From the NCBI GenBank assembly GCA_002343185.1, contig DDRT01000013.1, forward strand, positions 224,231 through 288,230: a stretch of 64,000 bases of DNA, written 5' to 3'. Positions 28,040 to 36,497 of this stretch are shown here, piece by piece. The stretch comes from Deltaproteobacteria bacterium UBA2409 (lineage in GTDB: Bacteria; Bdellovibrionota_C; UBA2361; DDRT01). The notes under the pieces are model-generated. The model was not told where the DNA came from and ran no database searches. It was given only the letters and a program-made list of their open reading frames with translations. Position 1 is the first letter of the stretch. Each line of letters opens with the position of its first letter. The position numbers and the translations under genes are program-made.

Positions 28040-28177
28040 TTAGTTTTCAACCAAACTTTCAGCAACCTTTCGTAAAAGCTCCTCGCTCCATTCTTCGAAT
28101 TTAAGAAGCTCCTCTTTTACAACGATTGAATTGATTATTAGGTCTAGGTATTGAATCTCTTTTCTTAATTCTTCCAT
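28040..28177 (-). CDS. Small 45-residue helical protein
   Basis: ATG at 28177 with GGAGG eight bases upstream gives a 45-residue protein (MEELRKEIQYLDLIINSIVV then EELLKFEEWSEELLRKVAESLVEN). It reads as two amphipathic helices joined by a short turn. The S-E-E-L-L-x-K near the C-terminus faintly recalls the Ser-x-x-L-Asp motif of Spo0E-like phosphatases, but those are found mainly in Firmicutes and the match is weak. A longer in-frame reading to 28282 runs into a palindromic element and is not credible. It is 33 bases from the 131-residue gene start, same strand, so the two may form one unit. Confidence 0.5.
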   Translation of the reverse strand: MEELRKEIQYLDLIINSIVVKEELLKFEEWSEELLRKVAESLVEN

Positions 28178-28249
28178 GTCATTGCCTCCGTGCCAAATGA
28201 GCTGTCGGTATGAATAGATAAGATATTTATAGTTTGGAGCATTTTTTTT

Positions 28250-28326
28250 CTTGGGGTCAGGCCGGGAGGCCTGACCAGACAAATGCTAGCTACTGCCTGG
28301 TCAGGCCTCCCGGCCTGACCCCCAAG
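28250..28326. repeat. CTTGGGGGTCAGG palindromic element, copy 7 (minimal form)
   Basis: A compact 77-base copy bounded by CTTGGGGTCAGG and CCTGACCCCCAAG. Its arms (GGGGTCAGGCCGGGAGGCC / GGCCTCCCGGCCTGACCCC, continued by TGACCAGACA / TGCCTGGTCA) pair almost completely around AATGCTAGCTAC. It lacks the TCGTCCGC module. Confidence 0.92.
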
Positions 28327-28393
28327 TATTTTCAACTATTTAGCCACATTATAGGCACTTTTCTGTGCAGCTTTTAGTTCTTTAGCATTTTAA

Positions 28394-28516
28394 GTAACCG
28401 TTTAAGGTGTAGGAATTTATTGTGTATTTCGAAGCTTCAGCGGATAAAAACGTAGTATTTAGCCGATTCTTGTGGTCAAAGCCTGATCGGCTTTGACTGT
28501 CTTTTTAAACGGTTAC
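28394..28516. repeat. 123-base segment with 12-base terminal inverted repeats
   Basis: GTAACCGTTTAA (28394-28405) and TTAAACGGTTAC (28505-28516) are exact inverted repeats. Between them lies a hairpin GTCAAAGCC-TGATC-GGCTTTGAC (28475-28497) followed by TGTCTTTTT, which resembles a rightward intrinsic terminator. No ORF is inside and no target duplication is evident. Confidence 0.6.
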
Positions 28517-28529
28517 ATGTTTTCACCCC

Positions 28530-28561
28530 CGATTTGCTCCGCAAATCGACCCCTTAGGGGT
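28530..28561. other. Two adjacent short hairpins in a non-coding stretch
   Basis: CGATTTGC-TCC-GCAAATCG (28530-28548) is followed at once by ACCCC-TTA-GGGGT (28549-28561). With the GTCAAAGCC hairpin this makes three stems within 90 bases in the 28.33-28.65 kb gene-free stretch. I see no coding sequence or known riboswitch here; the rest of the stretch is featureless and AT-rich. Confidence 0.5.
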
Positions 28562-28655
28562 TTGTAGAGACCCTAGATGGCTTGCGAGCTTATGACATGG
28601 TACTTAAACGGCAACTATTTTCATAAACTTTTCTAGTTAATATTCCGATATACTT

Positions 28656-29666
28656 ATGGGGATGAAAGCTGAGGAACTAGCAATACCAATAATAGGAGCG
28701 CCATCGGCCTTTTCAGAGGTTATCCGATCTCTTTTACTTGATTACGGAAAAGGGAACTTTAAATACTCCCCAAATACAAAATTTCTGGCAAACAGAATAA
28801 TAAAAGCACCAAGAGTTCATGTTCCGCTCTATTTTGCGTGCAAGACTTTTCTTGATACTGAAGCTGACTCACTAGAAGTTGAAGAGATAATGCAACTAAC
28901 TAAACCATTTGCGTTAGCTTCTCTATTAATCAACCTCTACATGTTTAGGAAAGGGAAGAAAGCCTGCCCTGAAGATGAGTGGCCATTTATCTATGAGATG
29001 TACTTAGAGCAGATGGAAATTGGAGGATACTTCGGACAAGCTATTCCTGATGTTGGTCTCGGGTTTGGACTTCTAGTTGGAGGTCTTAGGCCATTATCCA
29101 TGGTTGCTTTTGCTAGAGCTGACGAAAAAGCTTTTAAAAAATATAGAAGATCCCTAAAAGGTAAACCATACCTTTATGATAGAGAGCAGGAGATTCAAAC
29201 ATTTGGAACTTCACACATCGATGTTTGTGCCGTATTTCTTCAAAAGCTTGGCTTTGGTGCTTCAATGACAAAAGCATTCTTAGAAGCGCTTCAGGACGCT
29301 GTACTAAATGAAGATGACATATCAGGTGATTTTGCAAGATTTTCTGCTGCATACACCTGGATTGATTCTTTGGTACTTACAGCAAACATTCCAAGTTTTG
29401 AGGCTGATGATCCAGATAAGGATGAAGCTGCAATTACTACTCTATTAACTAAAGTGAATCAATTAAAAGATGAAAGCAAGGAGAATACCTGGACTGATAA
29501 AACACCTGACGAACATCCGCTTCCTGAAAAGCTTCTACAAGTAAGACCTAAAGGTCAAAAACCAACAGAGATAATTGAAACTAATGGTGAGATTACTCCC
29601 GTTACATCAAATGACGAAGAAGAGATCCCAGAAGAGATCGCTCGTGAGTTTGGGCTGATTAAGTAA
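28656..29666 (+). CDS. Possible divergent HDOD-like protein
   Basis: A 336-residue soluble, mostly helical protein. The middle resembles the HDOD/HD-related fold: KPFALASLLINLYMF, then EMYLEQMEIGGYFGQAIPDVGLGFGLLVGGLRPLSMVAF, then FGTSHIDVCAVFLQKLGFGASMTKAFLEAL, which parallels the HDOD run of helices ending in G-x-x-H-x-x-V-x-x-x-L-x-x-x-W/L-G. The metal-binding HD pair is absent, as in HDOD proteins. The C-terminal 90 residues are acidic and probably disordered. The start could be ATG 28656 or ATG 28662; TATACT at 28649-28654 lies just upstream, so a leaderless transcript from 28662 is possible. Assignment is tentative. Confidence 0.5.
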   Translation: MGMKAEELAIPIIGAPSAFSEVIRSLLLDYGKGNFKYSPNTKFLANRIIKAPRVHVPLYFACKTFLDTEADSLEVEEIMQLTKPFALASLLINLYMFRKGKKACPEDEWPFIYEMYLEQMEIGGYFGQAIPDVGLGFGLLVGGLRPLSMVAFARADEKAFKKYRRSLKGKPYLYDREQEIQTFGTSHIDVCAVFLQKLGFGASMTKAFLEALQDAVLNEDDISGDFARFSAAYTWIDSLVLTANIPSFEADDPDKDEAAITTLLTKVNQLKDESKENTWTDKTPDEHPLPEKLLQVRPKGQKPTEIIETNGEITPVTSNDEEEIPEEIAREFGLIK

Positions 29667-29699
29667 TCCTAACGATGGCGTAGATTAAGTTAATTTTTT

Positions 29700-29763
29700 A
29701 AACACAGAGGCCGCAGAGTTTCACAGAGTAAATACTCTGCGTAACTCTGAGAACTCTGTGTTT
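29700..29763. repeat. CACAGAG/CTCTGTG inverted repeat
   Basis: AAACACAGAG (29700-29709) pairs with CTCTGTGTTT (29754-29763), with further internal pairing of GCAGAGT and ACTCTGC. A-runs and T-runs flank it on both sides. It lies between two convergent genes and fits a bidirectional terminator. The same words recur inside the 33.1-33.3 kb and 63.9-64.0 kb elements. Confidence 0.75.
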
Positions 29764-29794
29764 AAAATTTCATTTGAGAGGTTTTTTTCTAAAC

Positions 29795-32437
29795 TCAAGA
29801 GTTCCGCACAATATTCACCAATCTTGGAACTTTTGAATTAGGTTGATAGACGGTAAATATTCTATCGTTTTCAGAGAGACCTTGTTCAAGCTCATTAGAG
29901 ACAATATTTCTTAGATCTTCTTCTCCGATCTCAGGGTCAACCTCGACAAGACCTCTCTTTTTACCATTTACCTGAATAACAACAGAGACAGTTGCAGTTT
30001 TTAGTATTTCGCTATCCCACTTAGGCCAGGATGAGACCTTAACGCCTATCATTTCAGAGAGCTCACTTGCTAAAAATGGGGCATATGGCATCAACATCGA
30101 TAGGAAAGCTGACACAGTATCCTTTGAAACCTGTTTTCCTGAGACTTCGTTTAGAAACTCCATAAAAGCAGCGATTCCAGTGTTAAACTTTAGCTCCTCT
30201 GTGGATTCAGTAACTTTTTTGATTAATTTATGCCTTGAGAAAGTTATATCTTTTGACTCTTCATCATCTTTTTGATCACGAACCCAAGAAAAAGCTCGCT
30301 TTAAAAATCTATTCACTCCTGAAATCGCTTGGGAATCCCATATTCGCCCAGAATCAAGGGGCCCCATAAACATAAGATACAATCTTAAAGTATCAGCTCC
30401 ATATTCCCTTATTACATCTTCGGGATTGATAACGTTCTTTAAAGACTTGGACATTTTTGCAACGATCTGCTCTAGGATTTCACCAGTTTTTTGATGAACA
30501 GGCTTTCCATTCTCATTAAAAATGACTTCATCTACAGGGATTAATGCGCCTCGTTTATCTTTATAGGCATTTGCAAGAACCATCCCCTGATTGAATAATC
30601 TTTGAAAAGGTTCTTTAGTAGTTACATATCCAAGATCATATAGAACCTTATGCCAAAATCTTGCATACAAAAGATGCAACACTGCGTGCTCTGCTCCTCC
30701 TACGTAGAGATCAACAGGCATCCAAGATCTCTCTTTTTCTGGATTCCATGCTTCCTTATCGTTTTTAGGATCTATAAACCTAAGATAGTACCAGCACGAT
30801 CCAGCCCATTGGGGCATGGTGTTAGTTTCCCTCCTACCCTTCTTTCCTGTTTTAGGACATACAACTTCTAGCCAGTCCCCAGCATTTCCAAGTGGGGACT
30901 CTCCTGATTCAGTTGGTTTATAGTTTTGAATCTCTGGAAGAATGAGTGGCAATTCGTCTTCTTTAAGTGCCGTAGAAGTTCCATCTTCCCAGTGAACTAT
31001 CGGGATAGGCTCTCCCCAATATCTCTGTCTTGAAAATAGCCAATCTCTGAGTTTGTAGTTAACTACTTTTTTCCCTTTTTTATTATCAACTATCCACCCA
31101 CCAATAACTTCTTTTGCTCTTTCGTTAGGCAGCCCTTCTATTTTTAGTTGTTGGCCGATTTTATAAGGACAAGGAAGCATGAGTCCTGGGTCAGTCCATG
31201 GCGTCTCACCTTCAATGACACTAGCGTACCTTGAGTCTGTTTCAAGAGGTGAAAGGACTGGTCTAATAGGCAGATTAAAAAGCCTAGCAAATTCAAAATC
31301 TCTTTCATCATGCGCAGGAACACCCATTACCGCACCTGTACCGTAACCCATTAGAACATAATCACCGATATAAAGTGGAACTTCTTCTTCAGTTACTGGG
31401 TTAATAACATATGACCCTGTAAAAACTCCGGTTTTGGTTCTATTTTCAATTGTTCTATCCAGATCGCTTAGTTTTTTTGCGTCATCGCAATATTTCTCAA
31501 CAGCGCTTCTTTGTTCAGCAGTTGTGATCTGCGGAACGATTGGGTGCTCGGGAGATATGACAAAGAATGTTACGCCAAACAGAGTATCAACTCTGGTTGT
31601 AAAACATGTAAGAACACCACCACTTGGGACAGCGAAATCAATTTCAAAACCAAATTTTTTACCGATCCAATTTCTTTGTTGTTCTTTGATTGCATCAGGC
31701 CAGTTTACATCATTTAGTTCATCAAGAAGTCTATCAGCATATGATGTGATCCTTAGCATCCATTGCTTCATCGGTTTTCTAATTACATCATGACCGCCAC
31801 GCTCGCTTTTTCCGTCTATTACCTCTTCGTTAGCGAGTACTGTTCCAAGAGCTGGGCACCAGTTAACCATTGCATCAGCGTAGTATGCCAAACGATGATC
31901 AGCTTGATAGTTAAGAATATCTTTTTCGGTTTTAATATTATCTGGGATCGGAAGTTCTTCTATAGGTCGTGCTTTATTGGTTTTTGGATCGAACCACGAG
32001 TTGTATAGTTTTAAAAAGATCCACTGAGTCCATTTGTAATAATCTTTGGTACATGTTTGAAGCTCTCTATCCCAGTCATAGCTAAGACCGATACGTTTCA
32101 TTTGAGCTGTAAATTTCTGGCAGTTTTGATCAGTAATAAGACCAGGATGTTCTCCTGTATTGATAGCATGTTGTTCTGCTGGGAGACCGAAGGCGTCGTA
32201 ACCCATTGGGTGGAGGACTGAGTATCCCTGTAGCCGTTTGAATCTTGAATAGATATCGGTAGCTGTATAACCAAGAGGGTGTCCTATATGAAGACCTGCT
32301 CCAGAAGGATAAGGGAACATATCTAATATATAGAGCTTCTTACTGGTAGGAAGACTTGGGGTTTTGAATGGTTTCTCTTTCTCCCAGATTGCCTGCCATT
32401 TTGGCTCTATTTCTGATGGATTATACTCGCGCACCAT
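29795..32437 (-). CDS. leuS: Leucyl-tRNA synthetase
   Basis: An 880-residue class I synthetase. The HIGH-type motif is in PYPSGAGLHIGHPLGYTATD near residue 42; the CP1 editing domain (about 225-420) contains TLFGVTFFVISPEHP and YGTGAVMGVPAHDERD, whose Asp is the post-transfer editing residue. KMSKS appears in KMSKSLKNVINPEDV. The WAGSCWYYLRFIDP segment is typical of LeuRS. The anticodon-binding and C-terminal domains complete the protein. It charges tRNA-Leu and edits norvaline and similar residues. Length is normal. It is a single gene; a CACAGAG palindrome lies beyond the stop and the disturbed tRNA-Asp locus lies upstream. Confidence 0.98.
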   Translation of the reverse strand: MVREYNPSEIEPKWQAIWEKEKPFKTPSLPTSKKLYILDMFPYPSGAGLHIGHPLGYTATDIYSRFKRLQGYSVLHPMGYDAFGLPAEQHAINTGEHPGLITDQNCQKFTAQMKRIGLSYDWDRELQTCTKDYYKWTQWIFLKLYNSWFDPKTNKARPIEELPIPDNIKTEKDILNYQADHRLAYYADAMVNWCPALGTVLANEEVIDGKSERGGHDVIRKPMKQWMLRITSYADRLLDELNDVNWPDAIKEQQRNWIGKKFGFEIDFAVPSGGVLTCFTTRVDTLFGVTFFVISPEHPIVPQITTAEQRSAVEKYCDDAKKLSDLDRTIENRTKTGVFTGSYVINPVTEEEVPLYIGDYVLMGYGTGAVMGVPAHDERDFEFARLFNLPIRPVLSPLETDSRYASVIEGETPWTDPGLMLPCPYKIGQQLKIEGLPNERAKEVIGGWIVDNKKGKKVVNYKLRDWLFSRQRYWGEPIPIVHWEDGTSTALKEDELPLILPEIQNYKPTESGESPLGNAGDWLEVVCPKTGKKGRRETNTMPQWAGSCWYYLRFIDPKNDKEAWNPEKERSWMPVDLYVGGAEHAVLHLLYARFWHKVLYDLGYVTTKEPFQRLFNQGMVLANAYKDKRGALIPVDEVIFNENGKPVHQKTGEILEQIVAKMSKSLKNVINPEDVIREYGADTLRLYLMFMGPLDSGRIWDSQAISGVNRFLKRAFSWVRDQKDDEESKDITFSRHKLIKKVTESTEELKFNTGIAAFMEFLNEVSGKQVSKDTVSAFLSMLMPYAPFLASELSEMIGVKVSSWPKWDSEILKTATVSVVIQVNGKKRGLVEVDPEIGEEDLRNIVSNELEQGLSENDRIFTVYQPNSKVPRLVNIVRNS

Positions 32438-32478
32438 GTGGATTCTACAGTAAATAAAGTAAGCAGCACACTCCCAAA

Positions 32479-32563
32479 GAGCGTTCTAACCAATGGTATA
32501 TTGATTTTTATCTACATCTTTGCGATTCTCACGTTCCTGATTTTGGACTGGTAGTTCAGTTGG
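32479..32563. repeat. 85-base direct repeat, first copy (includes 5' end of tRNA-Asp)
   Basis: This segment runs from GAGCGTTCTAACC through the tRNA upstream region to GGACTGGTAGTTCAGTTGG, the first 19 bases of tRNA-Asp. It is identical to 32658-32742 apart from two bases in the CCAATGG/CCATCGG stretch. It ends inside the D-loop and continues into unrelated palindromic sequence, so it is a truncated tRNA duplicate. Confidence 0.9.
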
Positions 32564-32657
32564 ACGTGGCGTGACGCGAATGCGTCAGGTAAGCCACGTA
32601 GGAAAACAATATAAAGGCGAGCTAGCGAGCCTTTATTCCTTAATGAGAACGCGAGTA

Positions 32658-32742
32658 GAGCGTTCTAACCATCGGTATATTGATTTTTATCTACATCTTT
32701 GCGATTCTCACGTTCCTGATTTTGGACTGGTAGTTCAGTTGG
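32658..32742. repeat. 85-base direct repeat, second copy (leads into the intact tRNA-Asp)
   Basis: Second copy of the repeat at 32479, offset by 179 bases. Here the tRNA sequence continues intact. Its first 13 bases, GAGCGTTCTAACC, are also the exact reverse complement of the D-arm region of the tRNA (32741-32753). Confidence 0.9.
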
Positions 32743-32797
32743 TTAGAACGCTCGCCTGTCACGCGAGAGGTCGCGGGTTCGAGTCCCGTCCGGTCCG
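32724..32797 (+). tRNA. tRNA-Asp (anticodon GTC)
   Basis: A complete cloverleaf: acceptor GGACTGG/CCGGTCC, D-arm GTTC..GAAC, anticodon stem CTCGC/GCGAG with loop CTGTCAC (anticodon GTC), T-arm GCGGG-TTCGAGT-CCCGT, discriminator G at 32797. CCA is not encoded. A perfect 12-base-pair palindrome (GTTTAATTATGC-TAC-GCATAATTAAAC, 32797-32823) follows immediately, sharing the discriminator base. Confidence 0.95.
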
Positions 32798-32866
32798 TTT
32801 AATTATGCTACGCATAATTAAACGAACCAGCCGGTTCTCAAATTTTCTACCTTTTGACGAGACCAA

Positions 32867-33097
32867 CGTCACGCGATAGAGGAAGCTCGGCTGAGAGAGC
32901 TTTTAAGCGACCGAAGATAAGAGATTAATAGAACAATAAAACTACGAGCTAGCGAGTGGTTTAACATTATTGTGGGTTCGAGTCCCGGCTGGACACGAAC
33001 CCTAGAGACCGTAGGTCGCATATTTTTGCGAAGCAAAAATCAACAACAGAGCGAGTCCCTCAGACTTTTCACGAAGTGAAAAGTCCCGTCCGGTTTG
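32867..33097 (+). pseudogene. Scattered tRNA-Asp-like fragments
   Basis: CGTCACGCGATAGAGG (32867-32882) resembles the anticodon and variable region of the tRNA-Asp above. GTGGGTTCGAGTCCCGGC (from 32972) resembles its T-arm and acceptor end, and CGAGTCCC..GTCCCGTCCGG (33053-33095) repeats the T-arm and acceptor end with a palindrome inserted. No full cloverleaf can be formed from these pieces. They look like remains of one or more extra tRNA-Asp copies broken up by short palindromes. Confidence 0.6.
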
Positions 33098-33114
33098 TAT
33101 AAGTTTATTTTTTA

Positions 33115-33344
33115 CTTGGGGGTCAGGCCGGGAGGCCTGACCAATCCCACTTACATTCAATTCTAAATTATCAGTGCTTGATAACTGATTTTTGAACACA
33201 GAGTGCTCAGAGTTTCACAGAGTTATCCAAAACAAACTACTCTGCGTAACTCTGAGACCTCTGCGTCCTTAAGTTTTACCAAATTAAATTAACCACTTAC
33301 GCCATGAAGGTAAGTGACATTGGCCGGGAGGCCTGACCCCCAAG
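33115..33344. repeat. CTTGGGGGTCAGG element, copy 8 (long form with CAGAG repeat inside)
   Basis: A 230-base element with both ends: CTTGGGGGTCAGGCCGGGAG at 33115 and GGCCTGACCCCCAAG ending at 33344. The interior contains a CACAGAG..CTCTGCG repeat (about 33195-33268) and CACTTAC/GTAAGTG hairpins (CCACTTACGCCATGAAGGTAAGTG). Bases 33232-33344 reappear in reverse at 63888-64000. Confidence 0.92.
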
Positions 33345-33345
33345 T

Positions 33346-34869
33346 TTAGATATCTTCCGCGAGCTCTTTTAATAATCCGGTAACGATATTGTATGTTGGC
33401 TCGATTGTGTCTAATTGTAGTCTTTCGGAGGTAGTGTGTAGCCCAGAAACATCCATTCCAAGTGATATGCAAGGAACGTTAGGTGCGATATTAGCAAAGT
33501 GGGCTGGTTCGATTCCACCAGTTGCTCCACGAATTTGAACTTCTGGTATCCCAGATTTTTCCATTACATCTTTTGCTAGAGCTATTATTGGAGCTTCGCT
33601 ATCTACTTTCCAGGGATAGTAGCTAAGCAGAACATTTGTTGTTGCAAAAAAACTATCTGCAGCTTGAGTATGTGTCGCAACAACTTGATCTAAATCATCT
33701 TTCGTACCTGCTGCTCGTGCAAGGATTCCAAGTATAAATCTTCCATTTTCAAATCTCATCTTGCCGAGATTTGAACTGACAAGCGGTGGGCCTTTTTTTA
33801 TTACTCCATCATGAAGCACTTTAACTAGATCCAGTAGCGCTTTACCTGAGGCTTTTGTTAATGGAAGATCTCCTTCTTCCTTCTCTGATATTTTGAGCTC
33901 TCCAGTATCCTCTAGTAGTATTCTCTTAAAGCGATTTAAAGATTCTTTAACTTTTTTGACGCTGCGCTTAGACACTACGAATTCAAACGAAGCATCTGCA
34001 GGAATAGCATTCATAGCTGAGCCACCGGTTACATTAACAACTCTTGCAGAGCTAAAGTTATCGCAGACTGTTTGACATAGGAGTGCTCCATACTTTATTG
34101 CATTAGGAATTTTGGCCGTGATCATTGACCCGCTATGACCACCTGGTAACCCTTCTAAGGTAACTATTAAGCGTGCGGAGTTTTTATCTTTCTCCTCCCT
34201 TTCAGATGTCATACTTATTTCTAATCTTGCCCCTCCAACACAGGAAGTGGTGATCGATCCATAAGGAGCAGAATCAAGATTAATAATGCACTTTAAAGGC
34301 TCAAGCCATTTTGGATTAATTTTTGAGGCTCCAAGAAGTCCTACTTCTTCTCCAACTGTAACTATTAATCGTAAAGGCGGTCTATCAACCAACTCAGAGT
34401 CAGTTGCTAGTGCCATCATAAGAGCGCCAGCTGCTCTATTATCTGCCATAAGAGTTGAATGTTTAGCTCCAAGGAACTCTTTTCCATCATGAGTCTGTAC
34501 GAAAAGCTCAAGGGGTGGGCGGGTAATCTCCTGCTCCGCTGGTAACTCTTCAGCTACAACACCATCAATATGGAATTGAAGTCCAACTGGCTTTGAACCT
34601 ATACCTGGAAAATCAATAATTAAGTTGCCAGTTTCATCCTTTTCGAACTTTGCGTTATTACGCTTAGCCCAGTCTATCATGGCTTCTATACACTGCCCCT
34701 CAAAGGGATGACGTCTTGGAAGCTCAGATAAGAAGGCAAAATTTTCTAGTATTCTCTTTGTTAGGTCAGAATAACCTAAAGCACGAACCAGTTCGTAATT
34801 ATTAGCTATTATTCGAGCATTAGCAGAACTTGGCTCCTCTGATAAAGCTGTTCTCGAAAGGTCAAGCAT
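33346..34869 (-). CDS. pepD: M20 family aminoacyl-histidine dipeptidase (PepD-like)
   Basis: A 507-residue zinc peptidase. The catalytic region runs FAFLSELPRRHPFEGQ, then LQFHIDGVV (first metal His and Asp), then MADNRAAGALMMALA (bridging Asp), TVGEEVGLLGA (Glu pair) and INLDSAPYGSI (Asp). This is the PepD order, with a lid domain inserted after. PepD enzymes cleave Xaa-His and other dipeptides in the cytoplasm. ADNR replaces the common ADNG, and the first motif reads FHIDG where GHMDM is usual, so it is a divergent member. No signal peptide. The stop lies two bases from a palindromic element end and the start is 23 bases from the GT2 gene, same strand. Confidence 0.8.
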   Translation of the reverse strand: MLDLSRTALSEEPSSANARIIANNYELVRALGYSDLTKRILENFAFLSELPRRHPFEGQCIEAMIDWAKRNNAKFEKDETGNLIIDFPGIGSKPVGLQFHIDGVVAEELPAEQEITRPPLELFVQTHDGKEFLGAKHSTLMADNRAAGALMMALATDSELVDRPPLRLIVTVGEEVGLLGASKINPKWLEPLKCIINLDSAPYGSITTSCVGGARLEISMTSEREEKDKNSARLIVTLEGLPGGHSGSMITAKIPNAIKYGALLCQTVCDNFSSARVVNVTGGSAMNAIPADASFEFVVSKRSVKKVKESLNRFKRILLEDTGELKISEKEEGDLPLTKASGKALLDLVKVLHDGVIKKGPPLVSSNLGKMRFENGRFILGILARAAGTKDDLDQVVATHTQAADSFFATTNVLLSYYPWKVDSEAPIIALAKDVMEKSGIPEVQIRGATGGIEPAHFANIAPNVPCISLGMDVSGLHTTSERLQLDTIEPTYNIVTGLLKELAEDI

Positions 34870-34891
34870 TACCTAACACTTTGACTTAGGT

Positions 34892-35554
34892 TTAGTTCTT
34901 AATCAACTTATATAAAATCTTAAAAAAAGTCAGGGCTGGTACCCTCATCCTAGTTGAATCTTTATGATAGTAAACCTCAACTGGTACTTCTTTTATTCTT
35001 AAACCGTGGCTTATTGCAGCTCTTAGAAGTCTAACATCAAAACTATAGTCATCTTCGTTGATACCAAGTGCTATTTGTAAGGCATCTTTATTTAGGACTC
35101 TAAAACCCGATAGACAGTCTGATATCTTAAATTTCCCCCCAGCCAGAAAGGTTTTAAAATTAAAAAGTCTAGTAAGAATTTTACCGGCGATTTTTCTCCC
35201 TGTTGGGATATTTGGTGAATTTAAATTCTTAACTCCTATCACAAGATCTGTTTCCTTCTCTTCTAGTAGCTTAAGACAATCTACAAAATTTCGTTGATTA
35301 TCAGCACCAATAGTAAGCACAAGTTCAGCACCTTGCTCTAAGGCACTTTTAAAGCCAGTTTTTAAGGCAGCCCCGACTCCCATTTGTTTGGAGTGATTTA
35401 TCATTTTAAATGAGGTGCTTATATCTTTCGTTGAGTCGGTAGACCCATCATTAACAATTATTCCATCAGTTAATCCGATATCATTGAGCCCAGACACCAC
35501 GATACTTAATGTACTTTCAGCATTATAAGCTGGAATTACTGCCACTACCCTCAT
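34892..35554 (-). CDS. Family 2 glycosyltransferase (dolichol-phosphate-mannose-synthase-like)
   Basis: A 220-residue GT-A fold enzyme without transmembrane segments. It has VVAVIPAYNAESTLSIVV, the nucleotide-binding IIVNDGSTDSTKDI, GVGAALKTGFKSAL and the metal-site LTIGADNQ, followed by DCLSGFRVLNKDAL and IKEVPVEVYYHKDSTRM. These are the motifs of the DPM1-like subgroup, which makes polyprenyl-phosphate sugars. Such products would serve the GT39-like enzymes found elsewhere in the window; that link is inference. It is upstream of and likely co-transcribed with the PepD-like gene. The next gene diverges 28 bases away. Confidence 0.88.
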   Translation of the reverse strand: MRVVAVIPAYNAESTLSIVVSGLNDIGLTDGIIVNDGSTDSTKDISTSFKMINHSKQMGVGAALKTGFKSALEQGAELVLTIGADNQRNFVDCLKLLEEKETDLVIGVKNLNSPNIPTGRKIAGKILTRLFNFKTFLAGGKFKISDCLSGFRVLNKDALQIALGINEDDYSFDVRLLRAAISHGLRIKEVPVEVYYHKDSTRMRVPALTFFKILYKLIKN

Positions 35555-35582
35555 CTAATGTGGTAACCTAACATATCTAAAG

Positions 35583-36497
35583 ATGGTTCGCTTCTTAGTT
35601 TTATTTATTTCGGTTTTCGCATATGCAGAAAATTCAGATCTTAAAAATGTTTTTCTGTTAACAGAGGGGAGATCTTTAAACGAGCGAATCGATATACTAA
35701 CAAATCACTTTTTAGATAAACCCTTCATAGATTACCCTCTAGGAGAGGGCCAAATGTACGATGAAAGGCCAAGGTGGAGGATTGATGGATTTGACTGTGC
35801 AACATTTGTAGAAACCATAGCAGCACTTGCACTAAGCCCCGATCTGGGAGAGTTTGAAGAAACAGTAATAAAAGTGCGGTATATGAACAATGAGCCAACT
35901 TTTGAAACAAGAGCTCATTTCCCTGATGCAGACTGGAACAAAAATCTCATTAGTCGAGGATTAGCTCAGGATATTACTGAAAAAATAGGCTTAAACCAGT
36001 CAAAGATATATAGATACGAGATTAATCGGCGAGGCTGGTATGAAAAATTGAGCATTGAAAGAACTTTTCCCAGCTCACCTGCAAAATTATCAATCTTAAG
36101 ATCTTTAGGCTCAAAGTATGGAGTAGAGCCTGTAGAGGTTCCTTATATTCCAATTACAAGCATCGTTACTCCAGACCCGAATGGAAATATCAGTCTTAAA
36201 GATTATGATCCAAGGCGCCCAGACAAGAGATTTAAGGTAAATCAGGCTCTGCTTGACAGAATCCCCTCAGGTGCCGTCTTTGGACTTTTAAGACCACAGC
36301 AAATGGATCCTAAAATATTTGGTACTAAACAGGTTATCTCTCATCGAGGTTTTGTGCTTAGAGAAAAGAATCTTAAATGGCGTCACATGACGATTTTTAA
36401 AAGAAGAAGCATTGAATCAGAGATGATAAAGGAGCTAATTTTTAGACTTGAAGATTCAGATCTTCTAGGTATTCAGTTTTTGGAACTTCAAGGATGA
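35583..36497 (+). CDS. DUF1460 family, N-acetylmuramoyl-L-alanine amidase-like exported protein
   Basis: A 304-residue protein with a short Sec signal (MVRFLVLFISVFAYAEN). The mature part has the DUF1460 order: YPLGEG..PRWRIDGFDCATFVETIAALAL with the presumed catalytic Cys, then IKVRYMNNEPTFETRAHFPDADWNKNL with the His/Asp region, then VPYIPI and a late SHRGFVLRE. Structures of this family show an NlpC/P60-like cysteine amidase fold that acts on peptidoglycan fragments. It therefore is probably periplasmic. It opens a rightward three-gene unit with two membrane proteins, overlapping the next gene by four bases. Confidence 0.82.
   Translation: MVRFLVLFISVFAYAENSDLKNVFLLTEGRSLNERIDILTNHFLDKPFIDYPLGEGQMYDERPRWRIDGFDCATFVETIAALALSPDLGEFEETVIKVRYMNNEPTFETRAHFPDADWNKNLISRGLAQDITEKIGLNQSKIYRYEINRRGWYEKLSIERTFPSSPAKLSILRSLGSKYGVEPVEVPYIPITSIVTPDPNGNISLKDYDPRRPDKRFKVNQALLDRIPSGAVFGLLRPQQMDPKIFGTKQVISHRGFVLREKNLKWRHMTIFKRRSIESEMIKELIFRLEDSDLLGIQFLELQG

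Noticed and set aside
31434..31793. Plus-strand frame of 119 codons inside leuS
   Set aside because: Antisense to the conserved LeuRS editing domain; no independent support.
32571..32879. Plus-strand open frame of 102 codons covering the tRNA-Asp gene
   Set aside because: It overlaps a clear tRNA and the duplicated tRNA region; open by chance.
33002..33199. Minus-strand open frame of 65 codons
   Set aside because: It runs through tRNA fragments, a palindrome and a CTTGGGGGTCAGG element; no ribosome site or protein-like composition.
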